Below are positions 6,786-15,009 of a stretch of DNA of 41,262 bases, piece by piece. The position numbers and the translations under genes were made by a program. Numbering within the stretch: the first letter of the stretch is position 1; the number at the start of each line of letters is the position of its first letter. The notes beneath the pieces are model-generated. The model had not been told where the DNA came from. It was given only the letters and a program-made list of their open reading frames with translations, and ran no database searches. The stretch comes from an uncultured Streptococcus sp. (GTDB lineage: Bacteria; Bacillota; Bacilli; Lactobacillales; Streptococcaceae), in assembly GCA_945864085.1 (NCBI GenBank), contig CAMBAD010000011.1, positions 1-41,262 on the forward strand, given 5' to 3'.

Positions 6786-7381
6786 AATTATTAGTTGCCG
6801 AAGACCAATCCATGCTCCGTGATGCCATGTGCCAGCTCCTTCTCATGGAAGAGGATGTGGAGGAGATTTATCAGGCCAATAATGGCCAGGAAGCCATTGA
6901 GCTTCTGGGGAAACAGCCCATCGACGTGGCTATCCTAGACATTGAAATGCCCCTCAAGACTGGTTTGGATGTCCTTGAATGGGCACGCGCCAACCATCCC
7001 ACCGTCAAAATCATCATCGTGACCACCTTCAAGCGTGTGGGCTATTTCCAACGAGCCATCAAGGCTGGCGTGGATGCCTATGTCCTAAAGGACCGCTCCA
7101 TCTCAGACCTCATGTCCACTATCCACACAGTTCTGGCAGGTCGCAAGGAATATTCTCCCGAGCTGATGGAAACCGTCATGAACCATGACAACCCCTTGAG
7201 CGCTCAGGAACAACGGGTGCTGGAATTGATTGCCGCAGGCAAGACCAGCAAGGAAATCGCCTCCCAGCTCTTTCTATCAGACGGAACCGTCCGCAATTAC
7301 ACCACTTCCATCTTCAATAAGCTCAACGCCAACAACCGCGTCGAAGCCATCAACATTGCTCAAGAAAATGGCTGGATATGA
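6782..7381 (+). CDS. Response regulator, NarL/LuxR family
   Basis: 199 residues: a receiver domain (about 1-120) with acidic pair E7/D8 in AEDQS, phosphoacceptor Asp53 in ILDIEMP, Thr in VTTFKR and Lys in VLKDRS, then a LuxR-type helix-turn-helix (about 135-195; [22 protein letters not shown]). It is translationally coupled to the kinase. Its likely target is the double palindrome 3698-3724 ahead of this operon. A strong terminator follows within two bases. Confidence 0.94.
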   Translation: MKLLVAEDQSMLRDAMCQLLLMEEDVEEIYQANNGQEAIELLGKQPIDVAILDIEMPLKTGLDVLEWARANHPTVKIIIVTTFKRVGYFQRAIKAGVDAYVLKDRSISDLMSTIHTVLAGRKEYSPELMETVMNHDNPLSAQEQRVLELIAAGKTSKEIASQLFLSDGTVRNYTTSIFNKLNANNRVEAINIAQENGWI

Positions 7382-7382
7382 A

Positions 7383-7414
7383 AACAACTGGAACATTTCT
7401 TCCAGTTGTTTTTT
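7383..7414. terminator. Bidirectional terminator between the response regulator and the convergent membrane gene
   Basis: AACAACTGGAA and TTCCAGTTGTT form an 11-bp perfect stem with a 6-base loop. There is a T-run on the plus side and a shorter one on the minus side. Confidence 0.92.
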
Positions 7415-7416
7415 GC

Positions 7417-9081
7417 TTATTCAGCCTCAATGATCTTAAAATTCTTGAGGTAATTGTTCTTGGTCAGCTCCCCAGAGAACTGGTCGCCCACTTTCAGGAA
7501 GGGCAGCTGATCGATGGTCTCTTCTGTCGCCTTGACCTTGTAAATCTTGCCTGAGGAAGAAATGTAGTAGACGGTGGAGCCTGAAATCATCTGGCTGGCC
7601 AGCTGGTCGACAACTCCCTTGATGACTTCCGCTTCCTGGTCTGATTGATCAGAAGCCACACCCGAACCTGACAAAACAGAAGTATCCGAATCAGTGAATT
7701 GGGAAATCAGAGTTTCGATGTCATTATTGACCGTTACCTGCTGGTAGTCTTCCGCATCAACCACTGCATAGGATTTAACCAAGCCCGCGTCATCCTTGAG
7801 GGAGACGATGTAGTAGGCCTTGTCATTGAGTTTGGCCAGAGTTGGTGCGGTTGCACTGTATTTTTTCTCTTGGACCTCACCCTCTGCGGAGGCCATGGCA
7901 GCTGATTCGGTGGCGGAAGCCAGCTTGTAGTTGGTCACTTCCCTAGTCCGCATATTGACCAGGATAAAGCCCAGATTGGAAGAATCAGCTGTTGCCGAAG
8001 TAATCCCAGTATAGAGATAAATATCCGAACCGATAGAGATGTAATTGTAGCTGTCGGTGGTTTTCTTGACGCCCGTCTGGCTAAAGACCGTATTCCAGAA
8101 ACCATCCTGATAGGTATAGTAATCATCCACACGGGTAATAACATTATTGGCCGAGAAGACTCGGTCTACCCACTCTGGAATAGCGTCCAAATCATATTCC
8201 TTGGTTTCACCAGTTGCCGCATTGAGCAGGATGACACCCGAAGGATCATTAGAAGTCAGCATAAATTTTGGCTGATAGACCGTCGCTACATAGTAGGGAT
8301 TGCCCTCATCATCGACTTCAAAGGAAGGATCGCCAAAAATCGTAAAAGGATACTTGAAGCGCAGATAGCGCAGGGTATCACGGAAAAGGTACTCCGAGTC
8401 AGAGTATTTCATGGGCTCTGTCAGCCGCACCAACTCCGCCTTGCCCGTAGTCTGGTTGACCTTGACATAATAGCTAATCCCCTCCTGACGGTTGGACAGC
8501 CATTTCCAGAAGCTCTTGTATTCTAGGGGTGAAACCCGATAGGGTTGTTCTCCGATGGTAATCTGACGGTAATCGTCGGAAATCCCAAACTGAGAAACCT
8601 TGTCGATGGTCCCCAGATAGGTATCGCCAATTTTTTCCGCAGACGCCCGATCCAGAAGAGCCAGGGTTGAAATATTGGTCTCTGGGAAATCCTTGGTAAA
8701 ATCAGCTTCCTTGACCGTGATGACATTGGCATAGCTCTTGGCCCGGAAAATACGGGAATTGGCCAAGCCTAGAACGAGGAGTGCCGCAACCAACAAAAGC
8801 CAAACCCGACCTAGCCAACGTAGGTAGGCTGGAAGTTTCTGACTTGTCAGCTGATAGGCTTCTGCCCGACCTTGCCCACCTGAAATTTTCGTCACTTTAG
8901 GGATTATATTATGGGGCTGGGTAATCAATAGAATGAACCAAGCCAAACCAAACGATTGTAAAAAGAATAGCCAGAAGCTAATACTCCAGACATTGATTGC
9001 TGGCAAGAATACCCAATAGATGGCGGCCATCTCCAAAAAGAGGAAGAACCAGCACACATAACTCCACTTTTTCTTTTTCAT
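7417..9081 (-). CDS. Large membrane-anchored protein of unknown function
   Basis: 554 residues. Two N-terminal transmembrane helices (about 7-28 and 32-55), a short cytoplasmic-like loop with KISGGQGRAEAYQL, a third helix (about 88-108), then about 440 residues that are probably extracellular. This domain is rich in Tyr, Asp and Thr with repeated strand-like blocks such as VILLNAATGETKEYDL. The sequence has no catalytic motif I recognise. The start has GGAGG nine bases upstream and an extended -10 TGTTATACT (9115-9123). It stands alone between two terminators. A role in the cell surface is likely from topology only. Confidence 0.85.
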   Translation of the reverse strand: MKKKKWSYVCWFFLFLEMAAIYWVFLPAINVWSISFWLFFLQSFGLAWFILLITQPHNIIPKVTKISGGQGRAEAYQLTSQKLPAYLRWLGRVWLLLVAALLVLGLANSRIFRAKSYANVITVKEADFTKDFPETNISTLALLDRASAEKIGDTYLGTIDKVSQFGISDDYRQITIGEQPYRVSPLEYKSFWKWLSNRQEGISYYVKVNQTTGKAELVRLTEPMKYSDSEYLFRDTLRYLRFKYPFTIFGDPSFEVDDEGNPYYVATVYQPKFMLTSNDPSGVILLNAATGETKEYDLDAIPEWVDRVFSANNVITRVDDYYTYQDGFWNTVFSQTGVKKTTDSYNYISIGSDIYLYTGITSATADSSNLGFILVNMRTREVTNYKLASATESAAMASAEGEVQEKKYSATAPTLAKLNDKAYYIVSLKDDAGLVKSYAVVDAEDYQQVTVNNDIETLISQFTDSDTSVLSGSGVASDQSDQEAEVIKGVVDQLASQMISGSTVYYISSSGKIYKVKATEETIDQLPFLKVGDQFSGELTKNNYLKNFKIIEAE

Positions 9082-9114
9082 AAACGCAGTCCTCCATTTG
9101 CACTTACTATTATT

Positions 9115-9123
9115 AGTATAACA
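9115..9123 (-). promoter_or_regulatory. Extended -10 promoter of the large membrane protein gene
   Basis: TGTTATACT on the minus strand places the start near 9108, 27 bases before the ATG. Confidence 0.6.
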
Positions 9124-9143
9124 TAAAACTTGAAAAAAACAGG

Positions 9144-9170
9144 AAAAAGGTGGAGAAATCCCACCTTTTT
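9144..9170. terminator. Terminator after sdpI
   Basis: AAAAAGGTGG and CCACCTTTTT form a 10-bp stem with a 7-base loop, four bases downstream of the sdpI stop. U-runs on both strands. Confidence 0.9.
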
Positions 9171-9174
9171 ATTA

Positions 9175-9810
9175 TTAAGCACGGCTTAGCCAATAAGAAT
9201 AAAAAATTGGTGCCAAAACCATTAGGAAGACCGTTCCAAAAAATACATAGGGCATTGCCCAAGAGAGGAAACCTGTCAGGAGAATCAGCATACCTCCCGC
9301 AACCCATAGTCTGCCCGCCAGGCGGTGGGTTTTATTCCAATTTTCTTCGTTGTCCAAAGTCCAGGGCAGGCGGATGCCGACTGTATAATTCTGCTTGGTC
9401 TTAGGCAGGTAATTGCCCACGACCAGAAAAATAATCCCCACCATCACCAGACCGATTCGGGTTGAATTGCCAATCAAACCAAGCGCAGCCCCATAAATGG
9501 AGAGCTGAACCAAAGCGCTGATAAGGGGCACCAGCCAGTAGACCAAGCTCTTCATCTTCGGACTTATATTGCTAGCCTTAGGGTCCAAGGAAGTGACGAC
9601 AACTGCAAAGAGGTGTACCCCCAACATCACCAAAGGAATCAGAAAAACAACCTCCAGCTTGCTAGAAAAGCCATCGGCCTGACCATCCAAGCCAAAGTGG
9701 CTGGGTAAACTTGCAGGCAAATCTTGCCACAGAATAACCCCTACAAGGATAGGCAAAAGGGTTAAAATGGATGTTAGGAACAGTAATTTAAGATTGATTT
9801 TTTTCATCAT
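9175..9810 (-). CDS. sdpI: SdpI-family immunity/signalling membrane protein
   Basis: 211 residues from ATG 9810, chosen because GCGAGG lies just upstream; an earlier TTG at 9831 is less likely. It has the DUF1648 N-terminal motif (PASLPSHFGLDGQADG) and the SdpI signature (GIRLPWTLDNEENWNKTHRLAG), with about six transmembrane helices. In Bacillus subtilis SdpI gives immunity to the SdpC toxin and sequesters the repressor SdpR at the membrane. Here the gene overlaps the sdpR stop by 23 bases, so the pair is coupled. No sdpABC toxin genes are nearby, so it may respond to a foreign toxin or to envelope stress. Confidence 0.9.
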   Translation of the reverse strand: MMKKINLKLLFLTSILTLLPILVGVILWQDLPASLPSHFGLDGQADGFSSKLEVVFLIPLVMLGVHLFAVVVTSLDPKASNISPKMKSLVYWLVPLISALVQLSIYGAALGLIGNSTRIGLVMVGIIFLVVGNYLPKTKQNYTVGIRLPWTLDNEENWNKTHRLAGRLWVAGGMLILLTGFLSWAMPYVFFGTVFLMVLAPIFYSYWLSRA

Positions 9811-10072
9811 GGTTACCTCGCAGGTCTGCAAACCAGACCATAATCTCCTCCAATACAGAGGCGTTCAAATCATAGTAAATAAAATTTTTTTCCCTTGTTT
9901 CCGTAATCAAATCGGCTTTTTTCAAGATACTGAGATGGTGGGAAATGGTGGCCCCAGTCATTTCAAACTGACCAGCAATTTCGCCCGCAGACAGACGGCC
10001 ATGCTTCAGCAAATTCAGAATCTCCCGCCGCACAGGATGGGACAAGGCCTTAAAGGTATCGGCAAAGGTCAA
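9788..10072 (-). CDS. sdpR: ArsR-family repressor SdpR
   Basis: 94 residues from a TTG at 10072. The GTG at 10081 lies inside the AGGAGG ribosome binding site and cannot be the start; TTG is eight bases away from it. The sequence is a winged helix (LSHPVRREILNLLKHG, then the recognition helix around GATISHHLSILKKADLI). There are no Cys metal sites, as in SdpR rather than metal-sensing ArsR proteins. It probably represses its own operon through two palindromes flanking the promoter. Confidence 0.9.
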   Translation of the reverse strand: MTFADTFKALSHPVRREILNLLKHGRLSAGEIAGQFEMTGATISHHLSILKKADLITETREKNFIYYDLNASVLEEIMVWFADLRGNHDEKNQS

Positions 10073-10087
10073 GAGAAGCACCTCCTT

Positions 10088-10111
10088 CTATTTAGAAAAC
10101 TTTCTAAATAG
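10088..10111 (-). promoter_or_regulatory. Operator 1 of sdpRI
   Basis: A perfect 11-bp inverted repeat (CTATTTAGAAA and its complement around 2 bases) lies just downstream of the -10 box, overlapping the transcription start and leader. It is the obvious SdpR repression site. Confidence 0.8.
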
Positions 10112-10139
10112 ATTCTACCACTTCTCCCCCAAATGTCAA
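10112..10139 (-). promoter_or_regulatory. sdpRI promoter
   Basis: TTGACA (10139-10134), 16-base spacer, TAGAAT (10117-10112) on the minus strand. It lies exactly between two related palindromes. Confidence 0.85.
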
Positions 10140-10140
10140 G

Positions 10141-10168
10141 AACTATTTCGATATTTTTCTAAATAGTT
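10141..10168 (-). promoter_or_regulatory. Operator 2 of sdpRI, imperfect copy
   Basis: AACTATTT...AAATAGTT shares the CTATTTAGAAA half-site with operator 1 but has mismatches in the left arm. It lies immediately upstream of the -35. Two bound repressors could bracket the polymerase site. Confidence 0.65.
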
Positions 10169-10252
10169 TTAAAACCCCAAACTCGCGAAGGGGCCTTATT
10201 TTTGATACAATAGTCCCTGTAAGAACGAATTGGAAAGGTGACTACTTTACGT

Positions 10253-11080
10253 ATGAAACTCATTTCTTGGAATATTGATTCCCTCAACGCTGCCTTAACT
10301 GGCGAATCCCCACGCGCCCTCTTGTCTCGCGCTGTCATTGACAGCCTTGTTGCTGAAGACGCAGACATCATCGCCATTCAGGAAACCAAACTATCTGCCG
10401 CAGGCCCAACCAAGAAACACTTGGAAATCTTGGAAACCTATTTCCCTAGCTACCTCAACACCTGGCGCTCCTCCGTCGAGCCAGCTCGCAAAGGCTACGC
10501 CGGCACCCTCTTCCTATACAAAAATCATCTGACCCCCACAATCACCTTCCCAGAAATTGGTGCTCCAACGACTATGGATTCTGAAGGGCGCATCATCACT
10601 CTGGAGTTTGACAACTTCTATGTTACACAGGTCTATACGCCAAATGCGGGCGATGGATTGAAAAGACTGAGCGACCGCCAAATCTGGGACGTTCAATATG
10701 CTGAATACCTATCACAGCTTGACAGCCACAAACCTGTCCTTGCCACAGGCGATTACAACGTTGCCCACAAGGAAATCGACCTGGCCAATCCAGCCTCAAA
10801 CCGCCAATCACCTGGCTTTACCGATGAAGAACGTGAAGGCTTCACCAACCTACTCGCCAAAGGCTTTACCGATACCTTCCGCCATCTGCATGGTGATGTA
10901 TTGGACGCTTACACCTGGTGGGCTCAACGCAGCAAGACCAGCAAAATCAACAACACAGGCTGGAGAATCGACTATTGGTTGGTCAGCGACCGACTGGCAG
11001 ACAAGGTAACCAAGTCAGAAATGATTGACTCTGGCAGCCGTCAAGATCACACCCCTATTATCATGGAAATCGAAGTCTAA
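10253..11080 (+). CDS. exoA: Exodeoxyribonuclease III / AP endonuclease ExoA
   Basis: This 275-residue enzyme cleaves DNA at abasic sites and removes 3' blocks during base excision repair. The ATG at 10253 gives MKLISWNIDSLN, which matches the start of pneumococcal ExoA as I know it; an upstream GTG (10238) overlaps the ribosome-binding region and is not used. The exonuclease-endonuclease-phosphatase fold residues are visible: Asn in WNIDSLN, Glu in AIQETKL, Tyr in QVYTPNAGDG, DYNVAH, and the C-terminal DHTP with its catalytic His. Monocistronic, divergent from sdpRI. Confidence 0.96.
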   Translation: MKLISWNIDSLNAALTGESPRALLSRAVIDSLVAEDADIIAIQETKLSAAGPTKKHLEILETYFPSYLNTWRSSVEPARKGYAGTLFLYKNHLTPTITFPEIGAPTTMDSEGRIITLEFDNFYVTQVYTPNAGDGLKRLSDRQIWDVQYAEYLSQLDSHKPVLATGDYNVAHKEIDLANPASNRQSPGFTDEEREGFTNLLAKGFTDTFRHLHGDVLDAYTWWAQRSKTSKINNTGWRIDYWLVSDRLADKVTKSEMIDSGSRQDHTPIIMEIEV

Positions 11081-11216
11081 ACAGGCCTTTCCTTATCAAC
11101 TAGGTAAGTGACACACAACCTCGTAAAGCCTCTCCGTTTGCTTTTACTACTAGGCAGGGAGCCATAGCATAACTGGAGGTAGGCAAGGCAAGCTGACGCC
11201 TATAATAAAAAAATAT

Positions 11217-11258
11217 AAAGCAGTGAAGTCGGCAGTAAGCCCACTCTCACTGCTTTTT
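11217..11258 (+). terminator. Terminator downstream of exoA
   Basis: AAAGCAGTGA pairs with TCACTGCTTT, followed by T residues, 137 bases after the exoA stop. The bases 11081-11216 between them contain no ORF or repeat that I can support. Confidence 0.75.
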
Positions 11259-11365
11259 ATAGTCATTTGAATTATCTTTGATACATCGTCACTTTCGACT
11301 TGCCGTACTCTAGTACAGCCTGCGCCTCAGTTCCTTGTCTGAAAGCTAATTCATTCGGCTATAAT
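11259..11365. repeat. Streptococcal mosaic intergenic repeat, copy A
   Basis: The first 53 bases (11259-11311) match 20539-20591 with a single mismatch. The next part (AGTACAGCCTGCGCCTC... to about 11365) differs from the other copy, so the copies share one module and differ in the rest. It starts directly at the end of a terminator. The outer end is estimated, not measured. Confidence 0.75.
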
Positions 11366-11374
11366 TCACTTGAT

Positions 11375-11403
11375 TTGTAACCGTTCTCAATTTCTGGTAT
11401 AAT
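11375..11403 (+). promoter_or_regulatory. Promoter of the cation transporter gene
   Basis: TTGTAA (11375-11380), 17-base spacer, TATAAT (11398-11403) with an extended TG. The start near 11410 leaves a short leader with AAGGAGG. Confidence 0.8.
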
Positions 11404-11435
11404 AAATATATATTACTATACTATAAGGAGGAAAT

Positions 11436-12335
11436 ATGTACCACAAAAAAATTGAACGCCGTTCCCTATCTGTATCTGCTATTGTCAATGGCCTGAGCGG
11501 ACTAGCTGGTCTCATCGTTTACATCATGACAGATTTAAATGCCCTCCTTCTCGATGGTGTGTTTTCCCTGATTGCCTTTATCTCCTCCATTGCTGCAGTC
11601 TATATTTCCAAAAATAGCCATCGCAAAACAGCAACCTTCCCCCAAGGCCTCTATTTTCTGGAGCCCCTCTATGCTATCATGAAATCCCTAGCAACCCTGC
11701 TCCTCCTCGCCTTTGCAGTCATTGAAACCAGCGCAACAGCCTTTGCATATTTTGTCAATGGTATTGGACATAAACTGACCACCGGGCCTGCCCTCCCATA
11801 CACCATCACCACGTTTATCGTCTGCATGGGCCTCTATTTTTATAATCTCCACATGAGCTCGAAAATCAATCATCTGTCGACCATTATCCTGGCAGAAGCA
11901 AAGGGAAATCTGATTGACGGATTGATTTCAGCAGCCATCGGTCTAGCAGTCATTCTACTCTATCTGGTACCAGAAAATTCCTGGCTGGGCTTTCTCCACT
12001 ATACAGGTGATTTTTTCCTGACCCTTGCCTTGGCCCTTATTTCCTTCAAGGAACCTTGGAATATTCTCCTGACCTCGTTCAAAGAATTGGCCAACGGTAC
12101 CACACATGTCCCAGAAATCCACGAATCCATCTACCGTGTCTTGGATAATTACTTAGATGAAGAAGCAGACAATGTTGAAATCCATATTTTCAAACAGGGG
12201 ATGAAAATCCGTGTCAAAATCAACTTGCACAATGTTGATCATGATCTTGTCAAAAAACTCTTGGAAAATAAGCCTGACATGCTCTACCTGCTCAAGCAAC
12301 ACCACGAATCTATTTCTATAGAATATGCTTTTTAA
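11436..12335 (+). CDS. Cation diffusion facilitator (CDF) family transporter
   Basis: 299 residues with about six transmembrane helices in the first 210 residues and a cytoplasmic C-terminal domain of about 80 residues. Family signatures are LLLDGVFSLIAFISS in helix 2 and EAKGNLIDGLISAAIG in helix 5, each with the metal-binding Asp. The positions are less His-rich than in Zn transporters, so Mn or Fe efflux is possible; the substrate cannot be read from the sequence. A consensus promoter and AAGGAGG precede it. It is monocistronic, ending in a bidirectional terminator. Confidence 0.88.
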   Translation: MYHKKIERRSLSVSAIVNGLSGLAGLIVYIMTDLNALLLDGVFSLIAFISSIAAVYISKNSHRKTATFPQGLYFLEPLYAIMKSLATLLLLAFAVIETSATAFAYFVNGIGHKLTTGPALPYTITTFIVCMGLYFYNLHMSSKINHLSTIILAEAKGNLIDGLISAAIGLAVILLYLVPENSWLGFLHYTGDFFLTLALALISFKEPWNILLTSFKELANGTTHVPEIHESIYRVLDNYLDEEADNVEIHIFKQGMKIRVKINLHNVDHDLVKKLLENKPDMLYLLKQHHESISIEYAF

Positions 12336-12340
12336 AGCGA

Positions 12341-12370
12341 AAAAATCTCGGCTTACAAACCGAGATTTTT
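12341..12370. terminator. Bidirectional terminator between convergent genes
   Basis: AAAAATCTCGG and CCGAGATTTTT form an 11-bp stem. The left-hand gene's transcript ends here, and the right arm and loop hold the last codons and stop of the convergent ArsC-like gene. Confidence 0.92.
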
Positions 12371-12706
12371 ATATGGTGTGCGATAACCAATTTGTAAGAT
12401 TTTCCCATCCCTGATGAGCAAGGGACGCTTTATCAACATCCCATCCTCTGCTAACAAACCCAGAGCCTCTTCAACAGTCAACTCTGCAAACCGATCTTTC
12501 AAACCCAGCTCGCGATAACTATTGCCAGAAGTATTGAAATACTTTTTCAACTCTAGGCCTGTCGCTTCCATCCAAGATTTAAGCTGGTCTACACTGGGAG
12601 GAGTTGCCTTAATATCGATTGCTTCAAATTCCAGACCAAGACCATTTAGTTCTGCCTTGGCTGCTCGACAAGTGGAGCATTTCGGATATTCATAAAATAT
12701 AATCAT
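12353..12706 (-). CDS. ArsC/Spx-like thioredoxin-fold protein
   Basis: 117 residues of the arsenate reductase family (YusI/Spx group). The CSTC redox motif at residues 10-13 and the C-terminal LIKRPLLIRDGKILQIGY block, with its conserved Arg-Pro, are diagnostic. True Spx proteins bind RNA polymerase and are usually about 130 residues with a different N-terminus (CTSCRKA), so this is more probably the YusI-type paralogue of unknown substrate. Its ATG overlaps the ogt stop by four bases, at the end of the serC operon. Confidence 0.85.
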   Translation of the reverse strand: MIIFYEYPKCSTCRAAKAELNGLGLEFEAIDIKATPPSVDQLKSWMEATGLELKKYFNTSGNSYRELGLKDRFAELTVEEALGLLAEDGMLIKRPLLIRDGKILQIGYRTPYKNLGL

Positions 12707-13197
12707 TGTCTTACCTCAACTGCTGGATTTTCATGCTGCAGGAGCCAGATTTTCTTCTCCAGTCCACCCGCATAGCCAGTCAATTCTCCCTTACTTGACA
12801 GGACCCTGTGGCAGGGAACGATGATTGAAAGAGGGTTGCGACCTACCGCTCCGCCAATGGCTTGACCTGATTGAATCCCCAAATCCTGGGCGATTTGGCC
12901 GTAAGTAACTGTTTGGCCGCAGGGAATGGTTTGCAACATCCTCCAGACCTTCTGTTGAAATTCCGTCCCTCGTATATCCAGAGCCAACTGACTGAAGTCA
13001 GGGCATTTTCCGGAAAAATACTGCGTGAGAAGCTGGCTGGCCTTGTCTAAAATTGGCGAGGAATCCAAATAGTTTGCCTCTGTCAGCCCCTTTTCAAAAT
13101 ACTTCTGTCCTTCAAACCAAGCACCAACCAGGCCCTTGTCACTCGCGACCAAGGACATGGGACCTAGCGGGCTATGATAAATCGTCTTATACAGCAT
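12703..13197 (-). CDS. ogt: Methylated-DNA--protein-cysteine methyltransferase
   Basis: This 164-residue suicide repair protein takes the alkyl group from O6-alkylguanine onto its active Cys. The active site IVPCHRVLSSKGELTGYAGG is present, preceded by the helix-turn-helix GTEFQQKVWRMLQTIPCGQT and a short N-terminal domain without Ada zinc ligands. Length and domains are normal for Ogt/MGMT. The start overlaps the serA stop (TAATG) and the stop overlaps the ArsC-like start, so it is translated within the serine operon. Confidence 0.94.
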   Translation of the reverse strand: MLYKTIYHSPLGPMSLVASDKGLVGAWFEGQKYFEKGLTEANYLDSSPILDKASQLLTQYFSGKCPDFSQLALDIRGTEFQQKVWRMLQTIPCGQTVTYGQIAQDLGIQSGQAIGGAVGRNPLSIIVPCHRVLSSKGELTGYAGGLEKKIWLLQHENPAVEVRQ

Positions 13198-14375
13198 TAT
13201 TTATGTTTGATGACGCGGACTTTGGTAATAGCAGGAGTCGCCTCAAACTTAGCCACCAGATCCGCAATTTTATTGGCATCAGACTCGTCTAAATCCAGCA
13301 AAGTATAGGCGTAGTCGCCCTTAGACTTGTTGATGATGTTGTCAATGTTGATTCCCAATTCAGAAACAGCTGTCGTGATGGTCGCTACGATATTCGGAAC
13401 ATTCTTATTGATAAGCGTAATCCGATACGGAGCGTCTAGGAACTGTTTCACATTTGGGAAATTGACTGAGTTGATAATCTCACCAGTTTCCATAAACCGA
13501 CGGATGGTCTGGCTTGCAGCGATGGCACAGTTCAATTCTGCTTCCTCAGTTGAACCGCCGACATGCGGGAAGACTAAAATATGATCCTTATTGAGCACTT
13601 CCTCTGTTCCAAAGTCTGTGACATAGTTCTTGATAACTCCAGCCTCAATCGCCTCAAACAATGCGGCATTATTCACCAATTCCCCACGAGCAAAGTTGAT
13701 GAGGGTCACACCTTTTTTCATCACAGCAAAGGTATCTGCATTGAAAATTTCACGTGTCTTATCTGTCAATGGCACATGGATGGTAATGTAGTCTGACTGA
13801 GTGAAGATTTCTTTCAAATCATCAACCCGTTTCACGTGGCTAGAGATACTCCAAGCTGTCTCTATTGACACATAAGGGTCATAGCCCAGCACATTCATCC
13901 CCAAGCGTCGTGCGTCATTTGCAATACGCGCTCCGATAGCACCCAGTCCGATAACACCAAGCGTCTTGCCTGAAATTTCTGTACCAGCAAACTGTTTTTT
14001 CCCAGCTTCTACCTGTTTTGGTACATCAGAGCCTGAAAGGGTATTTGTCCATGCAGTAGCGCTGATGTAGTCACGAGCAGACAGCAAGATGGAAGCAATG
14101 ACTGCTTCTTTTACCGCATTGGCATTGGCACCAGGAGTGTTGAAGACCACAATACCCTTCTCAGTTGCCTCTTCGATAGGAATATTATTAGTCCCTGCAC
14201 CTGCCCGAGCAATCGCCTTCAGATTTTCTGGAAAATCAAAACCATGCAAGTTTTCTGAACGAATGATAAAGGCGTCAGGGTTCTGGGCCTGTTCACCATC
14301 AATTTGGAAACGATTGCCCAATTCTTTGAGTCCAATTTGATTAATATTATTAAATGTACGTACGCTAAATACCAT
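13197..14375 (-). CDS. serA: D-3-phosphoglycerate dehydrogenase
   Basis: This 392-residue enzyme oxidises 3-phosphoglycerate to phosphohydroxypyruvate with NAD, the first step of serine synthesis. The Rossmann motif GLGAIGARIANDARR is at about residues 143-157. The catalytic Arg in NFARGELVN, a Glu in the DFGTEEV region, and the His in VFPHVGGST are all in place. A C-terminal ACT domain (about 320-392) is present, so serine feedback is possible. It follows the acetyltransferase gene by 76 bases, which contain a terminator-like hairpin just ahead of its ribosome binding site. Confidence 0.96.
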   Translation of the reverse strand: MVFSVRTFNNINQIGLKELGNRFQIDGEQAQNPDAFIIRSENLHGFDFPENLKAIARAGAGTNNIPIEEATEKGIVVFNTPGANANAVKEAVIASILLSARDYISATAWTNTLSGSDVPKQVEAGKKQFAGTEISGKTLGVIGLGAIGARIANDARRLGMNVLGYDPYVSIETAWSISSHVKRVDDLKEIFTQSDYITIHVPLTDKTREIFNADTFAVMKKGVTLINFARGELVNNAALFEAIEAGVIKNYVTDFGTEEVLNKDHILVFPHVGGSTEEAELNCAIAASQTIRRFMETGEIINSVNFPNVKQFLDAPYRITLINKNVPNIVATITTAVSELGINIDNIINKSKGDYAYTLLDLDESDANKIADLVAKFEATPAITKVRVIKHK

Positions 14376-14387
14376 ATCTCTTTACCT

Positions 14388-14428
14388 AAAAAGGGGAACA
14401 AATCTTTTACAAAGAGTGCTGTTTCCCC
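14388..14428 (-). terminator. Terminator or attenuator between the GNAT gene and serA
   Basis: On the minus strand GGGGAAACA and TGTTCCCC close a hairpin with a loop of about 19 bases, followed by five U residues. The U-run ends only 12 bases before the serA ATG. It would reduce or condition read-through from serC into serA. Confidence 0.65.
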
Positions 14429-14451
14429 ATTCCTCTCCTATGCTTCAATTC

Positions 14452-15009
14452 TTAATGATTTCCCAAGAGCCAGCGATCCTCTTCGTTAATTTCCTGATAG
14501 AGACTGCGCTCACCCTTGCCTTTGATTTTTTGATAAGCCAATCGCTCTCCATCAATCGGCACCTTGCCACAATACACATAGCCTAGTTTTTGCAGGATAT
14601 GCTGCATGATTTTATTTTGCTCATGCGTATCACAACGGAAGTCTGGCCCCTTTTGCCCCTCGATTAGGCCCTGTAAAAAGGTTTGAGCCACCTGTTGCCC
14701 ACGATAGGCTGACGACACTGCAATCCTATGGAAAGTCGTATAAACAGGATTCTTGTGCTGCCACTTGCCATCATAAATCGCTTCATAGGCCTCTTCCCTG
14801 CCACGATGGACCGCCGCATAGGCTACAAGCTGACCATCTATCAGCCCCACATAGCCCTTTCCAGACAAAATATCCTCAAAAGCATCCACCTGACAAGGAT
14901 AGTCTCCCTGCCACTGGTCAATGCCAGAGGCCGCTAAGAAAGTCCGAGCCTCTTGAAAGATTTTCCCGATAGTCCCGATTTCATTGGGATGTGCTAACCT
15001 GATTTCCAT
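14452..15009 (-). CDS. GNAT family N-acetyltransferase
   Basis: 185 residues with a GNAT fold. The acetyl-CoA loop is in FHRIAVSSAYRGQQVAQTFLQG (about residues 93-113), and a C-terminal beta-strand ends GYVYCGKVPIDGERLAYQK. The N-terminus EIRLAHPNEIGTIGKIFQEAR is typical of uncharacterised YkkB-like acetyltransferases. Its ATG overlaps the serC stop by one base, and serA follows, so it belongs to the serine operon in streptococci. The substrate is unknown. Confidence 0.88.
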   Translation of the reverse strand: MEIRLAHPNEIGTIGKIFQEARTFLAASGIDQWQGDYPCQVDAFEDILSGKGYVGLIDGQLVAYAAVHRGREEAYEAIYDGKWQHKNPVYTTFHRIAVSSAYRGQQVAQTFLQGLIEGQKGPDFRCDTHEQNKIMQHILQKLGYVYCGKVPIDGERLAYQKIKGKGERSLYQEINEEDRWLLGNH

